This document shows, in pieces, positions 1-7,792 of a stretch of DNA of 64,000 bases. This stretch comes from JBBAGC01 sp964491265 (GTDB taxonomy: Bacteria > Spirochaetota > UBA4802 > UBA5550), in the NCBI GenBank assembly GCA_964491265.1, contig CAZBFP010000018.1, positions 1 to 64,000 of the forward strand, given 5' to 3'. The notes under the pieces were generated by a model. The model was not told the DNA's origin. It did no database searches and saw only the letters and a program-made list of their open reading frames with translations. The translations under genes and the position numbers were made by a program. Within the stretch, counting starts at the first letter, position 1. Every line of letters begins with the position of its first letter.

Positions 1-54
1 TTTACCCTGTCAATTTATAAATATTCGGGCCGGCCGTGTCGAATGTCGTTTAAC
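1..54. repeat. 54-bp repeat, left copy (cassette boundary)
   Basis: This sequence recurs at 1591-1644 with 50 of 54 positions identical. Both copies end in GTTTAAC, which reads GTTAAAC on the minus strand and fits the integron core site GTTRRRY. The left copy directly abuts the attC-like palindrome at 48-178. On the minus strand it would be the first bases of the next cassette. It may extend beyond the window edge. Confidence 0.75.
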
Positions 55-178
55 GGTTACGTATATGAAACGTTTGGCATTTCGAAGCACTTTCCTGTCA
101 AGTTACAAGTGACTTTGATAAGAGCTAAAATGCTCGATAAACCACTGACTGCCAAATGTTTTATATACGATGTTGTGC
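48..178 (-). other. attC-like recombination site A
   Basis: Imperfect palindrome of 131 bp. The outer boxes, read on the minus strand, are GCACAAC (178-172, one mismatch to RYYYAAC) and GTTAAAC (54-48, perfect GTTRRRY). An inner arm at 60-79 pairs with 150-169 at 18 of 20 positions. Paired core boxes plus long inner arms around a variable centre are the attC architecture of integron cassettes. It lies just downstream of the stop of the minus-strand GNAT gene, where an attC is expected. Extrahelical bases and folding were not computed. Confidence 0.6.
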
Positions 179-192
179 GTTCGTGCTTTATT

Positions 193-966
193 TTATTTCT
201 TCTCTTTTTCTATTACTTTATCAAATCTACTGTCCATACAAGCACTCAAATCTGTAGTCACAAATTTTCCGTTATAGAATAAACTAAAAATTGTCGCTGG
301 TGTTGGGGACGATTGTGCTTTCTCCATCGTGTCAAGTTTGATAACTTTTAATGGCAATTTTCTTTTTTCTGCGGTTTCTGTCAATGAAGTCGTTACATGA
401 TACTCCGAAAAAGGGCAGCGATTTGAATAATAAATCACTAATCCATTTTTATCCTTACATTCTCCGCTTTTTACAGAATCTTTAAACTTTGGGTTGTCAG
501 CATTGGGATTTATCTTTATTACAAGTAAACTGAATCCCGACGATAATTTCTCACAAGTCTCAAATCCATGTTTTAACATCCATTTGGTATCACTCATAAA
601 GTGAAACTTGGTTGTACCTACCACTGTTACTAATCCATCTTTGCCTTGATTTTTTGCATCTTCAAGAGCAAGTCTTAACAGTTCCTTACCATATCCATGT
701 CCTTTGTATTGACCAGAAACCCAAAAACAGTTTATCAATAAGTAATTTGGTGCATCAACAGGAACCCAACCTTTCTCGGCTGGTCCGTACTCTATAAATA
801 CTTTTGCTCTGGCATCAATTCTGCGAAAAACGTATCCGTTGTCAAATTCCTTTTTAAGCCAGTCTTTTTTTAATTCATAACTGTCCTTGCATTTTTTGTC
901 TGAAATAGCACAGCAAATATGCTCCTTGTCAATGTTTGTTTTATCAAGTGTTATTAATTTTTCCAT
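193..966 (-). CDS. GNAT-family N-acetyltransferase with YoaP-like C-terminus
   Basis: 257 residues. The first ~150 residues carry an acetyl-CoA-binding GNAT fold, with the motif-A-like segment GQYKGHGYGKELLRLAL near residues 86-102. The remaining ~100 residues resemble the C-terminal domain of YoaP-type acetyltransferases, including YYSNRCPFSEYHV near 180-192. The substrate is unknown. The gene points away from the recombinase at 1792 and sits between two attC-like palindromes, so it looks like cargo of a gene cassette. Accessory acetyltransferases are common integron cargo. Its AT-rich codon use matches a transferred gene but is not distinctive here. Confidence 0.8.
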   Translation of the reverse strand: MEKLITLDKTNIDKEHICCAISDKKCKDSYELKKDWLKKEFDNGYVFRRIDARAKVFIEYGPAEKGWVPVDAPNYLLINCFWVSGQYKGHGYGKELLRLALEDAKNQGKDGLVTVVGTTKFHFMSDTKWMLKHGFETCEKLSSGFSLLVIKINPNADNPKFKDSVKSGECKDKNGLVIYYSNRCPFSEYHVTTSLTETAEKRKLPLKVIKLDTMEKAQSSPTPATIFSLFYNGKFVTTDLSACMDSRFDKVIEKEKK

Positions 967-1063
967 GTTTCAATTTTCCTTTAGATTCTGTCAAACTTAA
1001 TCTGTTTGAGTGACAACCTTATGTCAGTAGTTGTTTATATGCAATTCGGTCTCCCAGCATGAC

Positions 1064-1243
1064 GCACAACGCCCCCGGCGTGCACGACGCTGCCGGAACA
1101 CATTCTTTCTATGATGCAGTAAATTTTTTTACAAGACATTTTTTATGCCGCTAAAAATTGGCAGTGTGGCGAAGCCCAAGCGGAAGTGCAGGGCGGTCTT
1201 CTTTGCCCTGCACTGGAGTGCCGCGTGCCACGCCGTGTTAAGC
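1064..1243 (+). other. attC-like recombination site B
   Basis: Outer boxes are GCACAAC (1064-1070) and GTTAAGC (1237-1243, perfect GTTRRRY). Inner arms are GGCGTGCACG (1077-1086) and CGTGCCACGCC (1224-1234), complementary except for one extra base, which is typical of attC L boxes. A further hairpin, gtgcagggc/gccctgcac, sits in the centre near 1176-1213. At 180 bp it is longer than most attC sites. Its GTTAARC end faces right, opposite to site A, so the two sites flank the GNAT gene in inverted orientation. Confidence 0.55.
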
Positions 1244-1644
1244 GACGTTCGACCAGTTGAGGCTGGCTCCCAGTCACAGAAAATAAAAATGGAATCCTTT
1301 ATGCGATAGTAAAAAATCTGTGATACTATAATTTTTTAAAAAGGAAAATCAAAAAGCAGCACTTCAAATGTTCATTACTTTGAAATTATTAATATCCAGA
1401 TGAACATTTGAAGTGCTGCTTACCAACAGAAGTCCAAACGGGGAAAAGTAACGTTTAATTTCTTGCTGGTATTATGTTTTAATTCACAGTATAAAGGGAG
1501 CCCGCCTCAACTGAGGCCGGCCCGCCAGATCTAAGAATTATATTTTAGATAAGATTTACTCACCAGTACAGAATTTCTACAGCCAAAAAGTTTACCCTAT
1601 CGATTTATAAATAATAGGGCCGGCCGTGTCGAATGTCGTTTAAC
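1237..1644. repeat. 408-bp non-coding segment with inverted GTTAARC boundary boxes
   Basis: The segment starts with GTTAAGCGACGTTCGAC (1237-1253) and ends, on the minus strand, with GTTAAACGACATTCGAC (1644-1628), a 17-bp inverted pair with 15 matches. It contains an inverted repeat of 18 bp (1254-1271 with 1496-1513, 17 matches) and, inside that, a perfect 22-bp stem (1354-1375 with 1400-1421). I see no protein-coding gene in it. It could be an ORF-less cassette, a MITE or part of attI. Confidence 0.55.
1591..1644. repeat. 54-bp repeat, right copy; candidate attI boundary
   Basis: This is the second copy of the repeat at 1-54. The minus-strand GTTAAAC at 1644-1638 would be the crossover core closest to the recombinase. 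By position (between the recombinase promoter and the cargo) this is where attI should lie. The identity of the attI accessory sites cannot be judged by eye. Confidence 0.55.
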
Positions 1645-1652
1645 TATTATTG

Positions 1653-1681
1653 TCTGTAGAAGAATTCTGATAAATAGTCAA
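1653..1681 (-). promoter_or_regulatory. Candidate cassette promoter (Pc-like)
   Basis: On the minus strand, TTGACT (1681-1676) and TACAGA (1658-1653) are separated by 17 bp and point into the GTTAAAC boundary and the cargo. The -35 box is good and the -10 box is weak. Position and direction match an integron Pc promoter. Confidence 0.35.
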
Positions 1682-1729
1682 GAATTAACAATAAAGAGCG
1701 AAAAAAAAGTGCGGATATGGGAATAAAAC

Positions 1730-1762
1730 TTGACAAAAAGCGAAACGGGTGTTAAGTATATA
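1730..1762 (+). promoter_or_regulatory. Candidate promoter of the recombinase gene
   Basis: A perfect TTGACA at 1730-1735 is followed by an AT-rich -10 region (TAAGTATATA, about 1753-1762), roughly 30-60 bp before the ATG at 1792. It is divergent from the Pc-like promoter. No LexA box was recognised. Confidence 0.45.
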
Positions 1763-1791
1763 TGTGAATAGTTAAATGAGGGTATGCGAAC

Positions 1792-2898
1792 ATGAAAAGA
1801 GAAAGATATGAACGCTATATTGAACCATTCATAGAATACTTTGGCATTAATCCTAAATATATTTCAGGCAAAGACATCCAAAATTACCTGCTGAATAATA
1901 ATTACAAAAATAATCCAGGTCTGGTAAAAGCCCTTTATGATTATTACAATGAAATTGATGCATTTCGTTATGTTATTAAAAAAGCATTTGATGACCTTAA
2001 ATCAATACCTGAAATTGAAATAATAATACCGGCACAATCAGATAATGAAACAGCAGCTCCTTTGCCGGAAAAATATAATGATTTTATAAACAGCCTTAAA
2101 CTTCGCAAATACAGCCCCCGTACAGTGAAGGCATATTCATCTGCACTGAAAACTGTCAACTCCTGGCTTTTCCAAAATCACAGGGTAATGGTTGATTCGC
2201 TGGACCCGGACATTGCTTTGAAATATTTTCTATATCTTGTTAATGATGCTCAGGCGTCTTATTCAACTGTTCGTATCCATCGATTCGCTGTTGAGTATTA
2301 CCATAATATTATTCTTAAGCACCCCATTGATCTCTCTTTTATGAATAAGATGAAAAAAGGGGACCATCTGCCCACAGTGCTGACCCGCAATGAGATTATT
2401 ATGCTTCTTAGAAAAATTACTAACATTAAACATCGTGTTATGATTTCACTTCTCTATTCTGCAGGACTTCGGGTTTCGGAAGTTACCGCTCTTCGTGTCG
2501 GTGATGTATCTATCGACAATCTTACACTTTCGGTAAAACAGGGGAAAGGTAAGAAAGACCGGATTACTGTTTTTTCTCACGATCTGGTGGGGATGATCCT
2601 GGAATGTATGGACGGGAAGAGCGCCGGGGATTATCTATTTGAATCCGGATACAAGGGGAAAGACAAACTTACAGCAAGAACAGTACAGGCGGTTTTTAAG
2701 AGGGCTCTGGTTAAAAGCGGTATAAAAAAAGATGCTTCCTGTCATGATTTAAGGCATAGTTTTGCTTCTCATCTGCTTGAGTCTGGTACTGATCTGCGCT
2801 ATATTCAACTTCTTTTAGGGCATAAAAATATTTCCACAACAACAATTTACACCCGTGTTTCAACTCCCGGTCTAAAGGGTATTAAAAGTCCCCTGTAA
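1792..2898 (+). CDS. Tyrosine recombinase, integron-integrase-like but lacking the IntI insert
   Basis: 368 residues. An N-terminal extension of about 85 residues precedes the SAM-like core-binding domain (~92-175) and the catalytic domain (~190-360). Catalytic residues visible are R227, K252, H318, R321, H344 and nucleophile Y353. LPTVLTRNE (~194-202) and the C-terminal GIKSPL ending recall integron integrases. However, only 66 residues separate K252 from H318, so the extra domain that defines IntI is absent and the enzyme is Xer-sized. It lies divergently from the attC-like sites and cargo, the normal integron geometry. A role in cassette recombination is inferred; a plain XerC/D-like phage-type integrase is the alternative. 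Confidence 0.8.
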   Translation: MKRERYERYIEPFIEYFGINPKYISGKDIQNYLLNNNYKNNPGLVKALYDYYNEIDAFRYVIKKAFDDLKSIPEIEIIIPAQSDNETAAPLPEKYNDFINSLKLRKYSPRTVKAYSSALKTVNSWLFQNHRVMVDSLDPDIALKYFLYLVNDAQASYSTVRIHRFAVEYYHNIILKHPIDLSFMNKMKKGDHLPTVLTRNEIIMLLRKITNIKHRVMISLLYSAGLRVSEVTALRVGDVSIDNLTLSVKQGKGKKDRITVFSHDLVGMILECMDGKSAGDYLFESGYKGKDKLTARTVQAVFKRALVKSGIKKDASCHDLRHSFASHLLESGTDLRYIQLLLGHKNISTTTIYTRVSTPGLKGIKSPL

Positions 2899-2985
2899 GG
2901 GAATAATATCTTGACTCGACTTATAATGATATTTTCAAGGGGGGATTGCCGGTTTATTCTATTTCTTCGTGGTTTTTATCCTTGA

Positions 2986-3019
2986 AGGGGTAAGCCGGAA
3001 CAGCATCCGGCTTACCCCT
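2986..3019. terminator. Hairpin between convergent genes
   Basis: A perfect 14-bp stem (2986-2999 with 3006-3019) with a 6-nt loop lies between the recombinase gene and the convergent hydrolase gene. It lacks a long T tract, so its terminator role is probable but not certain. Confidence 0.5.
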
Positions 3020-3076
3020 CACTGATGTATGGATGTCGAAAAGTTTACTAAGTGTTTCCGGTACTAAGCGTAAATT

Positions 3077-3955
3077 TTATATCAGCTTTTCAATCCACTT
3101 CATGCAGAGATCCCATACCTCCTGGCGGTTTACTTCATTAAAGTTTTCATGAAAGTTTTGTGGATATTTCACCATCTCAACAGGTTTTGATGTTACTGAC
3201 TTAAGGGCTTTTTCGCTCCCTTCAGGATCAGCAAGATGATCATCCCCTGCAATAATCCCCAGAATAGGAGCCGCACTCCACTGTGACATATTTTCTGCTA
3301 CATATTTCTGAGCATTTACAGAAGCAACTGCAAGTTTTGCTGAACCAGTTGTTCCCCTCACACCTGAAGCCTCATCTGCATGATGGCGGGCAGTTATCTC
3401 TTTGTCATGGGTTAAAACATCTGTCAATGGTTCCGGTGCCACTGCCATTTTAGGATGGAAAATGGATATAATCTTTGCTGCAGCGAGTAAAACAGGAGAA
3501 ACTTTTACCTTATTAACAATCCATGGAGAGGAAACAATAACCCCTTTTACATCTGAATTTTTTCCTATAGTTAATCCGTAATATAGCGAAATCAGGGCTC
3601 CATTGGAATGTGAAAGAATAAAAACAGGAATTCCCGGATTTTTTTCTTTTATATTCTTCAAGTAGAAATCGATATCTTTCGAATATGTATCATATGAATC
3701 TATATGAAAAAAGTTTTTTCCCCCCGGATTATTCTTCGGGAAGTCTCCATGCCACCTTAAATCCAAAGCATATGTGGCAAGACCTTTGCTTTTAAAATAT
3801 AGTGCTGTGTTTTTCCAGTCCCCGGCAAATGCCATGCCGCCATGAACTGCCAGCAGAATTGCTTTAGGTTTCCCTTCCGGCAGCCAAATATGTGAAGCCA
3901 GATTAGTTTTTCCATCAGGTTGAAAAATCTCGTATTTTGTTTCTCCATAGTCCAT
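3077..3955 (-). CDS. Alpha/beta hydrolase, monoacylglycerol-lipase-like
   Basis: 292 residues, a cytosolic serine hydrolase of the lysophospholipase/monoacylglycerol lipase type. The oxyanion motif HGG is at 38-40, and the nucleophile elbow SHSNG at 115-119 gives S117 (the first Gly of GxSxG is Ser). The likely acid is D238 or D239 in AGDDHLAD, and H269 in NFHEN completes the triad. No signal peptide is seen. The gene stands alone, convergent with the recombinase. The natural substrate is unknown. Confidence 0.8.
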   Translation of the reverse strand: MDYGETKYEIFQPDGKTNLASHIWLPEGKPKAILLAVHGGMAFAGDWKNTALYFKSKGLATYALDLRWHGDFPKNNPGGKNFFHIDSYDTYSKDIDFYLKNIKEKNPGIPVFILSHSNGALISLYYGLTIGKNSDVKGVIVSSPWIVNKVKVSPVLLAAAKIISIFHPKMAVAPEPLTDVLTHDKEITARHHADEASGVRGTTGSAKLAVASVNAQKYVAENMSQWSAAPILGIIAGDDHLADPEGSEKALKSVTSKPVEMVKYPQNFHENFNEVNRQEVWDLCMKWIEKLI

Positions 3956-4031
3956 GTATAAACCTCAATTAATATTTTATTTGATTTTCATGTAATGAGC
4001 GTGATTAAAAAAAAGCGACAATAAGTATTAT

Positions 4032-4877
4032 CTATTCAGCATCCTCAACCAGTTTAGAAATCCCAAACCAGAGATATAATATCCATAAGATAAGCCCGAG
4101 GTGAAGGACATCGTTGGCGTTGAACCATATACCGCTTTCCCATAGAACATCTGCAAAACCTGACAGAAGATAGGCAAAATATGTAAACACAATGGCGAAC
4201 ATAAAGAGCCAGGCTTTTATCAGACGGGCATCAAGTTTTTTTTCTGTTTTTCTGTACCTTATGATATTAACTATAAACATAAGTACGTAAACGGGGAATA
4301 CGAACATTACCATACATTCAAAAGATACCATGAACCGGTCTGGTATTATCGTTCCGGAAATAATTACTGCAAGATAAATTGCAGTGTTGACGATTGAATA
4401 AATTATAATCCCCTTGCGGAGTTTTCCTGCTGCACTTGAATATGCAACAGCCAGGGCTGTGATATTAATGTTTATAACATAAAGGATCAGGTACCATATT
4501 TCCCACCAGCTTGTCCAGAGGCATTCTGCCTGACCGGCGCATTTTAATTCATAACTGAATGCCTGATAGCTTGTTCCTGCGCTGAAAGTTGATGCAGCCC
4601 AGAACAAAAGAGCAATTCCCCATAGAAGTCTTGACATGCTGCTGCCCCGTATTTTCAGGAAATAAATCCCTGCAGCCGCAATTATAAATCCGAGTCCGTA
4701 GACCAGTATGGTTGAACTCGGTTCTGCAAGTATGAAATTCAGTGATCCTATCTCCAGGGGAACATGGGAGTGAGTGGCAAGCCATTTTTCAGGAGTCATT
4801 TCCCATTTTAACTGTTCAAGGTTTCCGCATCCTGTAAAAACAAAAAATCCCGAAACAAAAAAGATGATCCTTTTCAT
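4032..4877 (-). CDS. Polytopic membrane protein with lipoprotein-like N-terminus, function unknown
   Basis: 281 residues. The N-terminus has a short hydrophobic stretch ending in FTGC, which resembles a lipobox. About seven further hydrophobic segments follow, and the Trp-rich loop around CLWTSWWEIWY is distinctive. No catalytic motif is recognised. It is followed at 76 bp by the minus-strand hydrolase gene and could be cotranscribed with it. Confidence 0.6.
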   Translation of the reverse strand: MKRIIFFVSGFFVFTGCGNLEQLKWEMTPEKWLATHSHVPLEIGSLNFILAEPSSTILVYGLGFIIAAAGIYFLKIRGSSMSRLLWGIALLFWAASTFSAGTSYQAFSYELKCAGQAECLWTSWWEIWYLILYVININITALAVAYSSAAGKLRKGIIIYSIVNTAIYLAVIISGTIIPDRFMVSFECMVMFVFPVYVLMFIVNIIRYRKTEKKLDARLIKAWLFMFAIVFTYFAYLLSGFADVLWESGIWFNANDVLHLGLILWILYLWFGISKLVEDAE

Positions 4878-5280
4878 CGATATTTCTCCTGAAATTATTA
4901 TTTTATACTTAAAACATCGGCTTTTTAATGATAATATAAATATAAATCAGTGTTAATTCCTTAACTTTTATTTTTAAATAAAATGCTCTAATATCCCCGC
5001 CGCCGTAGGCGGCGGGGATATGGGAAACATCATTATTGTACTATAAAATGTCTTTAGGAATAATTACTGAATATAAATATAAATATATCTATCGGGCAAA
5101 TCCATCAGAAATCTTTTTTTTTATCTATAAAATCTATCAAGTTGTATATTATGTCAACATTTTTGGAAAAACCTGATTACTGACAAGACCTTCCAGTTTT
5201 TAAAATAATTATTGATTTAATACTCACTATTATTAGTTTTTGTTCTAATATGCTTTTAAGTGATGATTTGCGGAGTTTTT
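4878..5280. other. AT-rich spacer with a GC-rich hairpin
   Basis: This gap separates two divergent genes. Its only clear structure is a perfect 14-bp GC-rich stem with a 3-nt loop (4991-5021) in otherwise very AT-rich DNA. Similar isolated GC hairpins occur at 21645-21670 and 26196-26224. Confidence 0.5.
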
Positions 5281-5706
5281 ATGAATAATTATAGAGTTAC
5301 TCATGAGAGGTTTGTTGAACTGAGTTATAAACTTCTCGATGAAATTAAGGATAATGGTGAGGAATATAAGGCAATCCTCTGCCCTTTAAGGGGGGGATTT
5401 TTCCTTTCCTACTTTATGAGCGTGCATTTGAAGCTCCCTATTTCCTATATCGAGATATCCTCCTATGCGGGTAAGGAGCAGCGGAGATTTCAGATCGGGA
5501 TCCGTCCTGAGCTGATTGAAGGGAAGTTTCTCCTTTGTGATGATATTTATGACAGCGGCAATACCATTAAGGAGATCCATAAGATGTATCCCAATGTGGA
5601 TTTTGATACAATCTGTCTTGTCTCAAAGGTGAAGGAGGCTGAGGTTATTTATGCCGAGCTTGTTGATGTTGACAGATGGGTCGATTTTTACTGGGAAGTG
5701 ATGTAG
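5281..5706 (+). CDS. Purine-type phosphoribosyltransferase
   Basis: 141 residues, type I phosphoribosyltransferase fold. The PRPP-binding loop DDIYDSGNT lies at about 87-95 and an early CPLRGG segment forms the pyrophosphate loop. A GTG start at 5260 is possible, but the ATG at 5281 has GGAG five bases upstream and is preferred. The length fits hypoxanthine/xanthine-type enzymes; the base specificity cannot be read. It begins a plus-strand operon with the acyltransferase 9 bp downstream and a ferredoxin-like gene after that. Confidence 0.75.
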   Translation: MNNYRVTHERFVELSYKLLDEIKDNGEEYKAILCPLRGGFFLSYFMSVHLKLPISYIEISSYAGKEQRRFQIGIRPELIEGKFLLCDDIYDSGNTIKEIHKMYPNVDFDTICLVSKVKEAEVIYAELVDVDRWVDFYWEVM

Positions 5707-5715
5707 GAGGTTGAA

Positions 5716-6453
5716 GTGAGCAGGTTTATTTCTTATATTTTTCTTTTGTTTATTGTTGTTACATGTGCTATTTTATTTGTACCGGCTGTTATTATATGGC
5801 TTGTAACTATGCCTTTTGATAAGAGGAAGATTATTCTTCATCAGTATACCTGTTTCTGGGGAGCATTTTACACATGGGTTGCCCCTTTCTGGAAAGTGCG
5901 GGTTCTTGACAGGCATAAGTTTAAAAGGGACAAGGTCTATGTTGTGGTTTCCAACCACCAGTCCCAGCTCGATATTCTGGTTGCATTTAATCTTTTCCGC
6001 CATTTTAAATGGGTTTCCAAGGCTGAGATTTTTAATGTCCCTTTTGTGGGGTGGAACATGTATCTTAATAGGTATGTGCGCCTTGTGAGGGGAGATAAAC
6101 AGAGCATTGAAGAGATGATGAGGGTGAGTGAAGAGAGGCTTAAGGAGGGGAGTTCGGTTTACCTCTTCCCTGAAGGGACCAGGTCTCCTGATGATAAGAT
6201 AAGATCTTTTAAGCCGGGTGCTTTTATTATTGCACATAAGCTTAAGCTTCCAATTCTTCCTATTGCTATTGCAGGGACTAACAAGGCTCTCCCCAAGTAC
6301 AGTATGAATGTTGATGGGGTGCATAAAATTTATTTTCAGATTCTTGATGAAATTCCTTATGAAAAATTTTCTCATCTTTCTGTTGAGGATACAGCAGAGC
6401 TGGTGAGAGGCGTTATTATTGAAGCTGCTGAAAAACTAAAGTCCAGGGGGTGA
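5716..6453 (+). CDS. plsC: 1-acyl-sn-glycerol-3-phosphate acyltransferase
   Basis: 245 residues. It should make phosphatidic acid at the inner membrane by acylating lysophosphatidate. The N-terminal hydrophobic anchor covers about residues 5-30. The HX4D acyltransferase motif is NHQSQLD at 80-86 and the substrate motif FPEGTRS is at 151-157. The start is GTG with a strong AGGAGG seven bases upstream. It is the middle gene of a three-gene operon. A second, longer acyltransferase lies at 31471. Confidence 0.85.
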   Translation: MSRFISYIFLLFIVVTCAILFVPAVIIWLVTMPFDKRKIILHQYTCFWGAFYTWVAPFWKVRVLDRHKFKRDKVYVVVSNHQSQLDILVAFNLFRHFKWVSKAEIFNVPFVGWNMYLNRYVRLVRGDKQSIEEMMRVSEERLKEGSSVYLFPEGTRSPDDKIRSFKPGAFIIAHKLKLPILPIAIAGTNKALPKYSMNVDGVHKIYFQILDEIPYEKFSHLSVEDTAELVRGVIIEAAEKLKSRG

Positions 6454-6457
6454 GTTT

Positions 6458-7522
6458 ATGAGCAAGGTCTACTTTATTCCGGTTAATGGTATCTCTTCTG
6501 ATGAGGCGCTGGCACAAAAGCTGGCTGAGCTTCTTGTTAAGGAGGACCTTCTTGCTTTCATTGCAGAGAAGGACATGGTTGCTGTAAAGACACATTTTGG
6601 AGAAAGCCTGAAATCCGGTTTCCCCCGTCCGGTGTTTTTAAAAACCCTGGGTGATCTGGTTAAGGGTAAAGGGGCACTCCCCTTTATGACCGAAACATCC
6701 ACTCTCTACAAGGGGAACAGGAACAACGCTGTTGTTCATACTGAGCATGCAATTAAGCAGGGCTTTGACTATGCCAGCACAGGGATGTCTATTATTATGG
6801 CTGACGGGCTCTATGGTGATGAGGAGAGCGATGTTAAAATCAATGGCAGAATTTATGATTCTGTCAAGGTTGCATCACTCCTTTTAAAGTCCCAGAGTTT
6901 TGTATGTATTTCACATTTTACCGGTCATCTTGTTGCAGGTTTTGGTGCTGCTCTAAAAAATCTGGGCATGGGCTGCGCAAGCAGAAGGGGTAAAATGGTG
7001 CAGCATTCCACTGCCAAGCCTGAAATAAGTGAAAGCAGATGTACCATGTGCAACCAGTGTGTTATATGGTGCCCTACTGAAGCAATAACAATGAAAGAAA
7101 AATCGGCATTAATTGATCAGGATACATGTATCGGATGCGGCGAATGCCTTGCTGTGTGCAGGTTTGATGCTGTTAAGTATAACTGGGGCGCCACTTATGA
7201 GGATCTGCAGAAAAAGGTTGTTGAGCATGCCATGGGTGTGCACAAGGTTACAGAAAATAAAAGTATATATATTACTCTTCTTACAAGGATTTCCAAAGAC
7301 TGCGACTGTATGCCCGCATATGAAAACATCTGTCCCGATCTGGGGGTTCTAATATCTTTTGATCCGGTTTCCATAGATGCTGCGGCAATTGATCTTGTGG
7401 AGAAGCATTCAGGTAAAAAGCTTTCTCAGATGGCTTATGATATTCCATATATGTTCCAGGTGGACTATGCCAGGGAGATCGGCTTCGGTGCTCCCGATTA
7501 TGAGCTTGTTGAAGTTAAATAG
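6458..7522 (+). CDS. DUF362-domain protein with two 4Fe-4S clusters
   Basis: 354 residues. The DUF362 domain covers most of the protein, and a 2[4Fe-4S] ferredoxin insert sits near 190-240, starting with C195, C198, C201 and C205 (CTMCNQCVIWCP) and followed by CIGCGECLAVC. The family is widespread in anaerobes and its role is not established. An electron-transfer function is inferred. It overlaps the plsC end closely (4-bp gap) and so is cotranscribed with it. Confidence 0.85.
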   Translation: MSKVYFIPVNGISSDEALAQKLAELLVKEDLLAFIAEKDMVAVKTHFGESLKSGFPRPVFLKTLGDLVKGKGALPFMTETSTLYKGNRNNAVVHTEHAIKQGFDYASTGMSIIMADGLYGDEESDVKINGRIYDSVKVASLLLKSQSFVCISHFTGHLVAGFGAALKNLGMGCASRRGKMVQHSTAKPEISESRCTMCNQCVIWCPTEAITMKEKSALIDQDTCIGCGECLAVCRFDAVKYNWGATYEDLQKKVVEHAMGVHKVTENKSIYITLLTRISKDCDCMPAYENICPDLGVLISFDPVSIDAAAIDLVEKHSGKKLSQMAYDIPYMFQVDYAREIGFGAPDYELVEVK

Positions 7523-7748
7523 CTGATGGCGGATAAAAGAATTATTATGTTCCTGCTAAAAATATAAGTGAATTTAGAAAAGGGAAAAGTGAGTCACGGT
7601 AAATAAAACCTGTTGTCACAGCTGCTATTATAAGTATTATGGTTGTAATGGTACTTATTTTATGCCTATGATCAATTTCCTTTTAAGTCCGGTCTTCCTC
7701 TTCCCTGTTCATGGGATTCTCTGCGTTCTTTTGTGAAATTTTATTAGA

Positions 7749-7777
7749 GTCCCTGCCTGTAAAAAATAGGCAGGGAC
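7749..7777. terminator. Hairpin between convergent genes
   Basis: A 10-bp stem (7749-7758 with 7768-7777) surrounds an A-rich loop, between the end of the DUF362 operon and the convergent beta-propeller gene. It probably serves as a bidirectional terminator, although no uninterrupted T tract follows on the plus strand. Confidence 0.45.
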
Positions 7778-7792
7778 CTGATTGACAGACAA

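Noticed and set aside
43..282. 79-codon plus-strand frame at the left edge
   Set aside because: It runs through an attC-like palindrome and into the GNAT gene on the other strand, with no recognisable product.
1792..2898. Calling the recombinase IntI
   Set aside because: The insert between the catalytic Lys and the His-x-x-Arg box that defines IntI is missing, so only an integron-like label is supported.
5773..6375. 200-codon minus-strand frame opposite plsC
   Set aside because: Antisense of a gene with clear acyltransferase motifs; no ribosome site or motif of its own.
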